The notes under the pieces: model-generated | Databases searched by the model: none | Told to the model about the DNA's origin: nothing | Seen by the model: the letters and a program-made list of their open reading frames with translations, nothing else | DNA from: JAHBNG01 sp039028975 | GTDB taxonomy: Bacteria; Chloroflexota; Anaerolineae; Caldilineales; Caldilineaceae | Direction: 5' to 3' | Assembly (NCBI GenBank): GCA_039028975.1 | Contig: JBCCHB010000021.1 | Span: 1-64,000, forward strand | DNA: 64,000 nucleotides | In this document: positions 33,882 through 42,094 of the stretch, piece by piece | How positions within the stretch are numbered: the first letter of the stretch is position 1 | How the letters are laid out: each line of letters begins with the position of its first letter | Made by a program: the position numbers and the translations under genes

Positions 33882-34167
33882 ACTGCTGAAGAAGAGTGAC
33901 GTCAATGCAGAAGCACTGGTTGAACAGCTTGCCGAGAATTATCACATGGCCGAGATTACAGAAGCAGAGTGTGTTATGCTCGATTACGCTTCCAAACTCA
34001 CTGCGGAGCCATGGAAGATGGTGGAGGCTGATGTAATCGCTTTGCGAGAGGAAGGCTTCTCCGATTCCGCCATTCTAGATATCAACCAAGTAACTGCCTA
34101 CTACGCCTTTGCCAATCGGCTTGTTGATGGATTAGGGGTTGAGTTGGAACACATCTGGGATGAATAA
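33856..34167 (+). pseudogene. Peroxidase-like (AhpD/CMD family) C-terminal fragment at attR
   Basis: The reading frame from HGAGLRKL through EAECVMLDYASKLT, GFSDSAILDINQVTAYYAFANRL to GVELE matches the C-terminal two thirds of uncharacterised peroxidase-related CMD proteins. The N-terminal part with the Cys-X-X-Cys active site is absent; upstream sequence is integrase. The integration crossover therefore lies about 33850-33880. The missing half was not found elsewhere in the window, so the element's left end is probably beyond position 1 or has been lost. Confidence 0.7.
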
Positions 34168-34294
34168 CGACTTCATGTCATTCTCTTGGAGAAAGTATGT
34201 TCATTTCCATAGATAGTATGCTTTTTTCATACTGACGAGTCCTGTTGATTGCATATAGATTCCCACCATTTTATTTAAATCCTTGGGCAACGTT

Positions 34295-35860
34295 ATGAAA
34301 CTTTTATCAGGCCCCCAATTCTCAGAACTCCAAGAGTCTCTGCTAAGTGCTTTTCCTTCTCGGCCCAACCTCGAACAGATGATGCGTATTGGACTTGATA
34401 CCAATCTCAACAACATCTCTGCCGGGGAAAATCTTTCTGAAGATGTATATCGATTGATTATTTGGGCAGAAAGTACTGGCCAACTTGATAAGCTGTTAAT
34501 CGCGGCTGCCGATCAGAATCCTGAAAATGTTCGATTAAGCAAGTTCGTAAACGAATACAAAGAGCACCAGCATAAATTTGATAGGATAGATTCTACATTA
34601 GCAGGTAACATCAGTCATTCTAAATTGCGCGTTTTTCTTTGTCATGCCAAAACGGACAAAGCAGAGGTACATAGACTCTATCAACAATTAAAATCCGATG
34701 GAATTGAACCCTGGCTTGATGAAGAAAATCTTCTTCCAGGTCAAAATTGGGAAATCGTTATCCCAAACGAGGTACGAAATTCGGATGTTGTTCTTGTGTG
34801 CTTGTCAAAAGAATCAGTGAGTAGAGATGGGTACGTCCAGGATGAGATTCGCTTGGCCTTAAGTGCTGCGACTCTAAAGCCCGAAGAAATATATTTGATA
34901 CCGGCAAAGCTAGAAGAGTGTGATGTCCCAGCGCCATTAACTAGCTGGCAGTGGGTGGATCTATTTGAGTCATCAGGTTATGAAAAACTAATACGCTCAT
35001 TACAAAAGCGCGCAGAGCAATTAGAATTGTTACAGCCTATCCTCACTGGATCCTATGTGGCTAATCAAAATCGCACGTCTATTTGGAAAATATACTATTA
35101 TATTGGCATCTTCCTTGCGCTGTTTATCATAATGATAATTCTACTATCGCCTGGACCCCGATTTTTTGTAGGTACTATAGCCCAGTTCAGTCAAAATATC
35201 TTTACACAACCTACTACCGAAACAACTGAACAACCTACCGGATCAGACTTTCCTTCTAATACTCTGATTATCACAAATGCACATGAGGCTAATGTTACCC
35301 CGGTCAGCATACCTGAGACAGAAGTAGCTTTGAATCCGACTTCTACTATAACATCAACTTCACTTTCTGTTGGCACTATTCCTACAACTACATACCAATC
35401 TTCAATACGTTTAAATGCGCCTACACCGTCACATACCTCTTATCCATTGAACACCCCTGAGCGTTTTAGAACAGATACACTTTCACCCGCACATGCACCT
35501 ACACTTACCCCTGCAGGTGAACGTTTAAATGTACCTAAATCTACGCCGACACCGTTTCAGATAATGGCAAATCTCCTTGTGCCTGAAGATGGCATAGAAG
35601 TCAAAGAGCGAGTTACTTTTTCATGGCAAGTCCCAATGGAACCACCTCCTGGAGCTAAATATCAACTCGCTTTTTGGCAAAATGAACCTCATCAAGCTTT
35701 TGGTATAAATGAAGCCATATTGGCAACGGAATTCACTGGTTCCATCAATTTGGGTGCTCTTGGCAATCAAGGAAATCTGAAACCAGGTACATATCAATGG
35801 GGTGTATGTCTTTGGAATGAAAAGGAAGAACTTTTAACTAGTACAAGGCGGCTCAAATAA
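34295..35860 (+). CDS. EAD1-TIR-transmembrane-ectodomain protein
   Basis: 521 residues from ATG 34295 (TTG 34283 is possible). Residues 3-88 match effector-associated domain 1 (LSGPQFSELQESLLSAFPS, IIWAESTGQLDKLL, NPENVRL). Residues 109-235 are a TIR domain (KLRVFLCHAKTD, PWLDEENLLPGQNWE) with Glu153 at the NADase position. One transmembrane helix lies at 264-285, then a Ser/Thr/Pro-rich stalk and a beta-sandwich-like domain (about 425-521) outside the cell. EADs link effectors to NTPase partners in conflict systems, and TIR domains destroy NAD or make signals. A TIR joined to an ectodomain suggests a receptor. IS630 sequence begins a few bases after its stop, so the last residues may be altered. 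Confidence 0.75.
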   Translation: MKLLSGPQFSELQESLLSAFPSRPNLEQMMRIGLDTNLNNISAGENLSEDVYRLIIWAESTGQLDKLLIAAADQNPENVRLSKFVNEYKEHQHKFDRIDSTLAGNISHSKLRVFLCHAKTDKAEVHRLYQQLKSDGIEPWLDEENLLPGQNWEIVIPNEVRNSDVVLVCLSKESVSRDGYVQDEIRLALSAATLKPEEIYLIPAKLEECDVPAPLTSWQWVDLFESSGYEKLIRSLQKRAEQLELLQPILTGSYVANQNRTSIWKIYYYIGIFLALFIIMIILLSPGPRFFVGTIAQFSQNIFTQPTTETTEQPTGSDFPSNTLIITNAHEANVTPVSIPETEVALNPTSTITSTSLSVGTIPTTTYQSSIRLNAPTPSHTSYPLNTPERFRTDTLSPAHAPTLTPAGERLNVPKSTPTPFQIMANLLVPEDGIEVKERVTFSWQVPMEPPPGAKYQLAFWQNEPHQAFGINEAILATEFTGSINLGALGNQGNLKPGTYQWGVCLWNEKEELLTSTRRLK

Positions 35861-35868
35861 GCCAAGAG

Positions 35869-36624
35869 TTAAGCTTCAAGGGGTTTGCCCTGGTAGGTCC
35901 ACTTAAAGGGCTTAGCCATAGTGTCGTTATAGTAATCAATAAAAGCCAAAACCTTATCATGAAGCTCCTCAATGGAGGAAAAGGAACCGCGGCGTAGTAG
36001 CTTGCGAACGAGAATGCTGAGCCAGATTTCGATTTGATTGAGCCAAGAGCAATGCTTTGGTGTGTAATGAAAGACAATGCGGTGAGTGGGATCGCTGAGA
36101 AAAGCGGCCCGAGTTTGCTTATTGTGCAAGATACCAGATTTGCCTTTGAGGCCGAGGTCAATGTCAAGATCAGACTCCTCGGCGACCCATATGACGAGCG
36201 ATTCAGAGAGATGGGTATTGAGATTATCGACCACAAAATGCCATCGAAGGGCAGTGGGGTCGGTGGCAACCACGGCCTGAACATGTTTTAGAAAGTCGAT
36301 TTCGGTACGAGAAATACCAGCACTCGGGGCAATGACTTTGCCGGTGACAACATCGCGGGTTAGGATGAAAGTAGCGGTACCATGTCGGATATACTCAAAC
36401 TCTCGTCTCTCGACTTTCCCAGGTGCCATGGGTAATCCTGGATGCTTTCGCTCTAGGGCTTGTACACCAGTTAGCTCATCTGAACTGACAGTTCTCTCTC
36501 CTTTTTGATGACGCTCTGGTGCGAGATGATAGACCTGGCAGACATCCCTAACTTTGTCGTCAAAGTCTGGGTCCTCATCCTCTGGCGGTGTCAGCCAATA
36601 GCGGATCTGGTACGGTTTTAGATC
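35869..36624 (-). CDS. IS630 transposase, DDE catalytic part (second frame)
   Basis: The frame begins at DLKPYQIRYWLTPPEDED and runs through SSDELTGVQALERKHP (first Asp), EYIRHGT, HFVVDNLNTH (second Asp) and HYTPKHCSWLNQIEIW (third acidic residue), the full IS630 DDE set. It has no start of its own near 36624, so it must be read by a shift from the upstream frame at an A8 run (36625-36632 on the coding strand). IS630 elements frequently use slippage on A runs. Confidence 0.75.
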   Translation of the reverse strand, partial: DLKPYQIRYWLTPPEDEDPDFDDKVRDVCQVYHLAPERHQKGERTVSSDELTGVQALERKHPGLPMAPGKVERREFEYIRHGTATFILTRDVVTGKVIAPSAGISRTEIDFLKHVQAVVATDPTALRWHFVVDNLNTHLSESLVIWVAEESDLDIDLGLKGKSGILHNKQTRAAFLSDPTHRIVFHYTPKHCSWLNQIEIWLSILVRKLLRRGSFSSIEELHDKVLAFIDYYNDTMAKPFKWTYQGKPLEA

Positions 36625-37084
36625 TTTTTTTTAACAAACGCTGGGCATGTCTGGGAGAGATTGTCTCTACAATTCCTTGACTTATGATTTCGTCCGCAAT
36701 TTCTTGACCTGTCCACTGACTAATCGGACGACCGGATTTTTCTGGAGCTTCACAAGCCAACGCCACAATCTTGCACATCTGTTCAGCACTGATACTTGAC
36801 GGTTTGCCTGGTCTGGGCGCATCTTCTAGCCGTTCGCTCACACTCATCTCTTTGAGCGGGATGGGGGCAAAACTTGCCCAACGCTCACGCCATAATCGGG
36901 CCATATCTATTGAGATGCCCAGCTCCCGACTGATCTGGCTATGGTTTTTACCAGTGCCAGCTAACAAAATGATCCGTATTCTTTGCACCAATTGCTGAGG
37001 TGTTGAATAGCTTCTTACCATCTTATTGAGCACTTTTCTCGTCTCTTCATCTAATTCTATCTGAACTGGTTGTGGCCCTGGCAT
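36575..37084 (-). CDS. IS630 transposase, N-terminal HTH part (first frame)
   Basis: 169 residues in the zero frame. The HTH has HSQISRELGISIDMARLWRERW followed by RPGKPSSIS, and a second helical domain ends RLLKKRSK at the A8 run. After that the zero frame runs into a stop at 36575. Loss of one A by slippage or editing would join it to the DDE part. Alone it would be a DNA-binding regulator of transposition. Confidence 0.75.
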   Translation of the reverse strand: MPGPQPVQIELDEETRKVLNKMVRSYSTPQQLVQRIRIILLAGTGKNHSQISRELGISIDMARLWRERWASFAPIPLKEMSVSERLEDAPRPGKPSSISAEQMCKIVALACEAPEKSGRPISQWTGQEIADEIISQGIVETISPRHAQRLLKKRSKTVPDPLLADTARG

Positions 37085-37355
37085 TTTTGCTCGATTCCCG
37101 TTGCTATCTTACTCTTTTCTATGATTTGATCTTTCTCAGTATAACCCACCTCCTTAACTATCGGAGCATTAAGGCCGTTTTGTAATAGTTGTAGTGATAG
37201 CCATAGGGAGATAACCTATTCCCGTGCAAGTTCGTCTTCAGGTGGTGAAGGCTCTCCTACTCAAACTCCACCTGATTAGTCGTTATGTAGAGTCAGTTGA
37301 TCTGTGACGGAATCAATGAGGCTGATGGCACCTTCAGAGGAATATGTCTCAATCA

Positions 37356-37796
37356 TCAGGATGCCAACGTCTTCCGAATAATATCAATCCGCTTCCGGTT
37401 GTCCATCTCCGCTGGGGCAATATAGTTCTTGTCTTTGTCCTGGTTAATTCGTTCCTCGTCATCCCATTTAGAGATGTCACGCCGGGCTTTCAGCTCACGC
37501 TCCAAAATTCCGTGGAAGCGAGTACGCAGGCTGCGAATGGTTGCCTGGATCTGCTCAGCAGTTTCGGCGACTTGTGCCTGTTCCGTGGCAGACATGGTTG
37601 GGCTGGCCTCTTGCAATTCCGCCAGACGAGCAAGAAGATCCCCGCCCGACATTTGGCTAGAGCTGTTGCCACCACCTTGAGGCACAAGAACTGTACGGTA
37701 GACTTCGCCTTCTATAATATAATCCTCTAATTCGCCAGCCATGCTGCGCAAAACGCTGAGTTCATTGGTTAATTCAACAGTCTCTTTGCTGATCAT
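37356..37796 (-). CDS. Hypothetical helical protein
   Basis: 146 residues, mostly helical with a Gln/Glu-rich coiled-coil-like centre (about 50-110) and a charged C-terminus (KWDDEERINQDKDK). The ATG is preceded by GAACGGAGA. No signal peptide and no recognised family. It stands alone between the IS element and a long noncoding stretch. Confidence 0.5.
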   Translation of the reverse strand: MISKETVELTNELSVLRSMAGELEDYIIEGEVYRTVLVPQGGGNSSSQMSGGDLLARLAELQEASPTMSATEQAQVAETAEQIQATIRSLRTRFHGILERELKARRDISKWDDEERINQDKDKNYIAPAEMDNRKRIDIIRKTLAS

Positions 37797-38292
37797 ATCA
37801 TTCTCCGTTCAAGATACCTTTGCTGTCCAAAAATCGATGGCAAGATAGGACTTGTTACTACATTATCCATTTGACACGCTGGGGCAGGCACCCGATCACT
37901 ACCTAGCAAGAAGCCAACATGGCTTATGAAACAACTAAGGAACGGAATGTAAATAACTTGCGCGTTTTGTAGTCCCGCATCAGGGGATGCTACCTCCATA
38001 ATGCACAACTTATATGATTCTCATTCCTACGAACAGCCAAATCATCTCTGACCTTTTCACAAAATGTTGGCTAGCTGGTTTCAAGTCAGCCAACCAAGAA
38101 ACTAGATGACTCGCTCCGAATAGCCGAGTAGTTTCAAGTTACACAACAACATTGTACCCGATAATATACGCAGAAACAAGCACCTATTTATATTTGCCTA
38201 AGCACTCGTAACCAATCCGCATTTGTGTCCGCCCACCGTATTTAAAACCATAAATTACCTGAAAGACAGTATGAAGCTCAGAATTTCAAGGG
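37797..38292. other. Noncoding stretch without recognisable feature
   Basis: About 500 bp of AT-rich sequence. No supported ORF, tRNA or strong hairpin seen. Confidence 0.4.
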
Positions 38293-38358
38293 TCACGCCA
38301 CGTTCACGCCACGTTCACGCCACGTTTCCTTGATATAGTGTAGCAAATTATATATATC
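38293..38358 (+). promoter_or_regulatory. Triple 11-bp tandem repeat and promoter
   Basis: Three exact copies of TCACGCCACGT (38293-38303, 38304-38314, 38315-38325) end 4 bp before a TTGATA -35 box (38330-38335). TATATAT at about 38351-38358 fits a -10 box at 15-17 bp spacing. This is a typical class-II activator layout upstream of the methyltransferase/P-type ATPase operon. Confidence 0.6.
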
Positions 38359-38445
38359 GCGGCTTTTTGTTTCTCAAGTCTAGCGAGGTGGTGGGGCGGA
38401 GGCCCCAAATAAGACTTCCCAACTAATCCATGCCAAGGAATCTAT

Positions 38446-39234
38446 ATGATAATGCAAAAACAGTACAACATAAATACAGCTTCGAAAACCATCTCACATT
38501 ATGCAACGGTTGCAACATCATACAATCAATCCTACTTTCTCAAAGAGGGTACGGATTATCAGCGCTGGGAATTGGAGCAAGTGCAGCAATCCATGCGCTT
38601 GAATCCAGAAGACAAAGTCGTCGATCTGGGATGCGGGACTGGTGTCTTTAGCAGCACACTCTATATGAATGCTGGTTTGAGCAACCCTGTTTTGGCAGTT
38701 GAGCCAAGCCAAGCCATGTTGGACCAAGCACAAAATCTATTGGGCATTAAGCCCTTTTGTGCGAATGCAGTGACCTTTGCACAACAACCCAAAATCCGCT
38801 ATGACAAAATATTGATGAAGGGGATGATCCATCATGTCCCTTTGGTTGATTTGCCCCAATTATACAGAGGTGTTTACCAGCAGCTTCGCCCCCAAGGGCT
38901 TCTTCTGACCGTGACAAGACCAACGTTCGTCCACTATCCATTTTTCCCCGCTGCATTGGCGGTTTGGGAAAAACATCAACCACCGGCGGAACTATTTGTT
39001 GAAGAACAGGAACGTGCCGGCTTTTCGGTATCCTATCAGACACACAGCTATCCAGTATACTTGCCAAAACAGCAATGGTTTGCCATGATAAGAAGCCGTT
39101 TCTGGTCTACCTTTAGCTATTTTGATGATAATGAGCTGCGAGCAGGTATTGCCGAACTAGAAGAAGCGTACGCAGACCAAGACTACCTAAGTTTTACCGA
39201 CGAGTTAATCTTTATCACAGCAGTGAAGCATTAG
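38446..39234 (+). CDS. SAM-dependent methyltransferase 1
   Basis: 262 residues, with AAGGA 6 nt before ATG 38446. Class I methyltransferase: motif I VVDLGCGTGVF (about 57-67), an acidic loop at LAVEPS, then GMIHHVPL as motif IV region. Its substrate is not evident. First gene of an operon with the P-type ATPase (32-bp gap) and a second methyltransferase, suggesting that a small ligand is methylated and the ATPase moves the metal or product. Confidence 0.75.
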   Translation: MIMQKQYNINTASKTISHYATVATSYNQSYFLKEGTDYQRWELEQVQQSMRLNPEDKVVDLGCGTGVFSSTLYMNAGLSNPVLAVEPSQAMLDQAQNLLGIKPFCANAVTFAQQPKIRYDKILMKGMIHHVPLVDLPQLYRGVYQQLRPQGLLLTVTRPTFVHYPFFPAALAVWEKHQPPAELFVEEQERAGFSVSYQTHSYPVYLPKQQWFAMIRSRFWSTFSYFDDNELRAGIAELEEAYADQDYLSFTDELIFITAVKH

Positions 39235-39265
39235 GCACATTCTATCAAAGGCTTTCAACATACTA

Positions 39266-41344
39266 ATGGTTAGAAATTTTATCGCTGATTTTGTAAATAG
39301 GCGTCGCCCTAGCCGCAAGGCTTTACAAAGATACACGGAAAGAAAACGATTAGTTGATTTGCTCTCAGAACCCCAGCTAGGCAGTATTGTCCCTCAATGG
39401 CAACAATTCGATATCATGAAAGATGGCGATGAGCTGGAAGACGATTCTGTTGATCGTCAAATCAACCGCTATTTAACACTATCAGCAACCTCATTGGCAC
39501 TTAATATTGCAGGGGTCTTTATCTCTCCATTCCTTACTCTTCTTGGTGTGTTGCTGATTAGCTATGTTGTCTTTCGTCTGTTGAAAAATCGACTGACCAC
39601 AAAAATTCTCAAAGGCAAGAGCGTTGGCGTCTCGCTTGTGGAGTTCCTGGCACCTGTCGCTTTTATTGCCACAGGGCATTTTGTGGCCTCGGCATTTGCC
39701 CATGTCTTTTTATTCTACAGCGAAAAACTCGTCCGGCAGACTGAAGACCGATCCCAAAAGAGCCTGATGGATGTTTTTGGCACAAAACCACGTTCCGTCT
39801 GGATTCAAAAAACGTCGCCAAAGGGAGACAATGGAGCGCGCGCCGAAGAGATTGAAATTCCATTCGAACAACTGGCAAGGGGTCATATTGTTGCGGTCCA
39901 TGCCGGTGAAACAATTCCTATTGATGGCGTTATTCACAACGGGGGTGGTTTGGTTGATCAGAGTGCATTGACAGGAGAGTCACAACCGATTCAAAAAGAA
40001 GAGGGAGATCAAGTCCTTGCATCGACGATCGTCTTGTCGGGTCAAATATACATCGAAGTTGAAGAAACAGGGCAAGCCACGGTCGCCGCACAGATCGGGA
40101 AAATACTGAGCGAAACCAGCGACTTTAAATCGAGCATTCAATCCAGAGGGGAGCGCATCATCGACCAAGGGGCATGGCCGACGCTGGGGCTTAGTCTGCT
40201 TGCGCTTCCTCTTTTGGGTAGCACAAGCGCGCTGGCCGTTCTTCTCAGCTCGTTTGGCTATCAGATGAAATTCGCCGCGCCACTCACCGTGCTTAACTTT
40301 TTGCGCATTGCCTCTGAAAATGGGGTTTTGATCAAAGATGGCCGCTCATTAGAATTACTCTCAACGGTTGATACGTTTGTATTTGACAAAACAGGAACGC
40401 TAACTGGGGAAGTACCGACGGTGGGAACAATTCACGCACTACATGGGTATGAGACGGATGATCTGTTAACCTATGCCGCAGCCGCAGAGCATAAACAAAC
40501 ACATCCGATTGCGCGGGCGATTCGACACAAAGCCAATGAGCAGAATATCATGCTACCACCCGTGGCTGATGCCGCGGTTGAAATTGGCTACGGCGTCAAG
40601 ATGCATGTGCAAGCTGGGCAGGATGAGGCTGCACAGTTCCGACTTGTGCGGGTTGGTAGCCGTCGATTTATGGAACTCGAAGGAATTGCAGTACCACCAT
40701 CGGTCAATCAGTTAGAGAAGTCTGCCGAAGAGGAGGGAACGTCGCTGGTCTATGTGGCAGTTGATGCCCAGCTTGGCGGTATCATTGAACTGACGCCAAC
40801 GATACGCCCTGAAGCTAGACAAATCGTGCGTGATCTGAAAAAACAGAACATGTCTACGCTCATTATCTCTGGTGATCGTCAAAAACCGACCCAGAATCTG
40901 GCGCGTGCGTTGGGCGTCGACGATTACTTTGCCGAAGTTTTGCCTCATGAAAAAGCCTCCTTAATTGAGCAACTACAAGCCCAAGGGAGATCTATCTGCT
41001 TTGTTGGTGATGGCATCAATGATTCGATTGCGCTCAAAAAGGCCAACGTATCTATCTCGCTCTCTGGAGCCTCCAACGTTGCCGTTGATTCAGCGTCCAT
41101 TGTTCTGATGAATGGAACATTGGACAAATTGCTGTTGCTTGTGTCGCTGGCCCATGAAATGGACACCAACCTGAAAACAAGCACCATCATGACGGTCACG
41201 CCTGGGCTGATTTGTGTCAGCGGTGTCTTCTTTTTCCACTTGGGGATTTTCAGTTCGATTTTGTTATATGGTGGATCATTGGCTTTGAGTGTGTCCAATG
41301 CATTCTTACCGCTGATTACGCACAAAGCTCAAAATAGGCGATGA
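39266..41344 (+). CDS. P-type ATPase lacking the CPC metal-binding motif
   Basis: 692 residues. It has all catalytic parts: TGES (about 236), phosphorylated Asp374 in DKTGTLTG, HPIARAIR as the P1B HP motif, and GDGINDSIALKKA (about 580). The architecture is P1B-like, with an N-terminal cytosolic stretch but no heavy-metal-associated domain. In the ion-binding helix the usual CPC aligns with FGY (SFGYQMKFAAPL, about 328-338), so the transported ion cannot be predicted from the motif. The stop overlaps the next start (ATGA). Flanking methyltransferases make transport of a methylated compound or metal complex conceivable. Confidence 0.8.
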   Translation: MVRNFIADFVNRRRPSRKALQRYTERKRLVDLLSEPQLGSIVPQWQQFDIMKDGDELEDDSVDRQINRYLTLSATSLALNIAGVFISPFLTLLGVLLISYVVFRLLKNRLTTKILKGKSVGVSLVEFLAPVAFIATGHFVASAFAHVFLFYSEKLVRQTEDRSQKSLMDVFGTKPRSVWIQKTSPKGDNGARAEEIEIPFEQLARGHIVAVHAGETIPIDGVIHNGGGLVDQSALTGESQPIQKEEGDQVLASTIVLSGQIYIEVEETGQATVAAQIGKILSETSDFKSSIQSRGERIIDQGAWPTLGLSLLALPLLGSTSALAVLLSSFGYQMKFAAPLTVLNFLRIASENGVLIKDGRSLELLSTVDTFVFDKTGTLTGEVPTVGTIHALHGYETDDLLTYAAAAEHKQTHPIARAIRHKANEQNIMLPPVADAAVEIGYGVKMHVQAGQDEAAQFRLVRVGSRRFMELEGIAVPPSVNQLEKSAEEEGTSLVYVAVDAQLGGIIELTPTIRPEARQIVRDLKKQNMSTLIISGDRQKPTQNLARALGVDDYFAEVLPHEKASLIEQLQAQGRSICFVGDGINDSIALKKANVSISLSGASNVAVDSASIVLMNGTLDKLLLLVSLAHEMDTNLKTSTIMTVTPGLICVSGVFFFHLGIFSSILLYGGSLALSVSNAFLPLITHKAQNRR

Positions 41345-42045
41345 TGGATATAAAGCAACAGATCAAAAATGACTATCGCGAAGAAGCCCCGGCTTTCGAG
41401 GTTGATTACAGTCATGATATACCCGCCGAGGCAATACCTCTGTACGTAGCCGACATCCGCGAAATTCTTGCGGGGTCCAAGTCCCAACATGCGCTTGATG
41501 TTGGTTGTGGTACAGGATTTCATACCAATGCCCTTCTTCAGTGTGGATACACCGTTAGAGGCGTCGATTTTGTACCAGAAATGTTGACGGTTGCCCAGGA
41601 GGCATATCCCAATGTCAACTTCGGACTTGTGGATGACATTGAGAATGCCGCTGATTTCTATTCACCAGACACGTTTGATCTAATTAGTTGTAAGCACGTT
41701 GCTTGCCACTTTGTAGACCCTATCCAGACATTTCAAAATTGGTGGGGTTGGCTGAAACCTGGCGGACGTGTCGCTGTGGTAGAGGCACTATGGTTTCGGG
41801 ACCACTGGCAAGGGAGCTATAAATCCTATCCTGATCAGTTACCACTCTCGTGTACACAAACATGGGCCACGATAAGCTATATGTTGGAAAAAGCTGGCTT
41901 TGAGGTATCCGCCTACTGGATGCACCGAATTAATGGCTATGAAGCAGTGCGAACGGTTTCGACAGGAAGTCGTCCTCTCGTTCGATATATGGTTGTGGGT
42001 AAGAAAGTATCCATGGGAAGATCTAACAGCTCGCCTACCACCTAA
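41341..42045 (+). CDS. SAM-dependent methyltransferase 2
   Basis: 234 residues; ATG 41341 or the adjacent ATG 41344, overlapping the ATPase stop, so translation is coupled. Motif I ALDVGCGTGFHTN (about 51-63), VDFVPEM, then LKPGGRVAVVEAL. Family methyltransferase_11/25-like. Substrate unknown. Together with methyltransferase 1 it brackets the ATPase in one operon. Confidence 0.75.
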   Translation: MMDIKQQIKNDYREEAPAFEVDYSHDIPAEAIPLYVADIREILAGSKSQHALDVGCGTGFHTNALLQCGYTVRGVDFVPEMLTVAQEAYPNVNFGLVDDIENAADFYSPDTFDLISCKHVACHFVDPIQTFQNWWGWLKPGGRVAVVEALWFRDHWQGSYKSYPDQLPLSCTQTWATISYMLEKAGFEVSAYWMHRINGYEAVRTVSTGSRPLVRYMVVGKKVSMGRSNSSPTT

Positions 42046-42094
42046 TTTCTCAAGGGGGCAAAATTGGTGGCAGGCCGTCTAAGCACACTCATTA

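Larger units (their letters stand above)
35869..37084 (-). mobile_element. IS630-family insertion sequence
   Basis: It contains a split IS630-type transposase in two frames. The ends are not resolved with confidence: a short AGTTAAG sequence sits in inverted orientation just outside the coding region (about 35865 and 37160), but no clear long terminal repeats or TA duplication were found by eye. It lies directly after the EAD1-TIR gene. Confidence 0.75.

Noticed and set aside
35865..37166. Exact IS630 ends from the AGTTAAG inverted motif
   Set aside because: Only 7 bp match and there is no TA duplication; too weak to set boundaries.
38293..38325. Possible CRISPR or minisatellite
   Set aside because: Three contiguous 11-bp units without spacers next to a -35 box; operator repeats explain it better.
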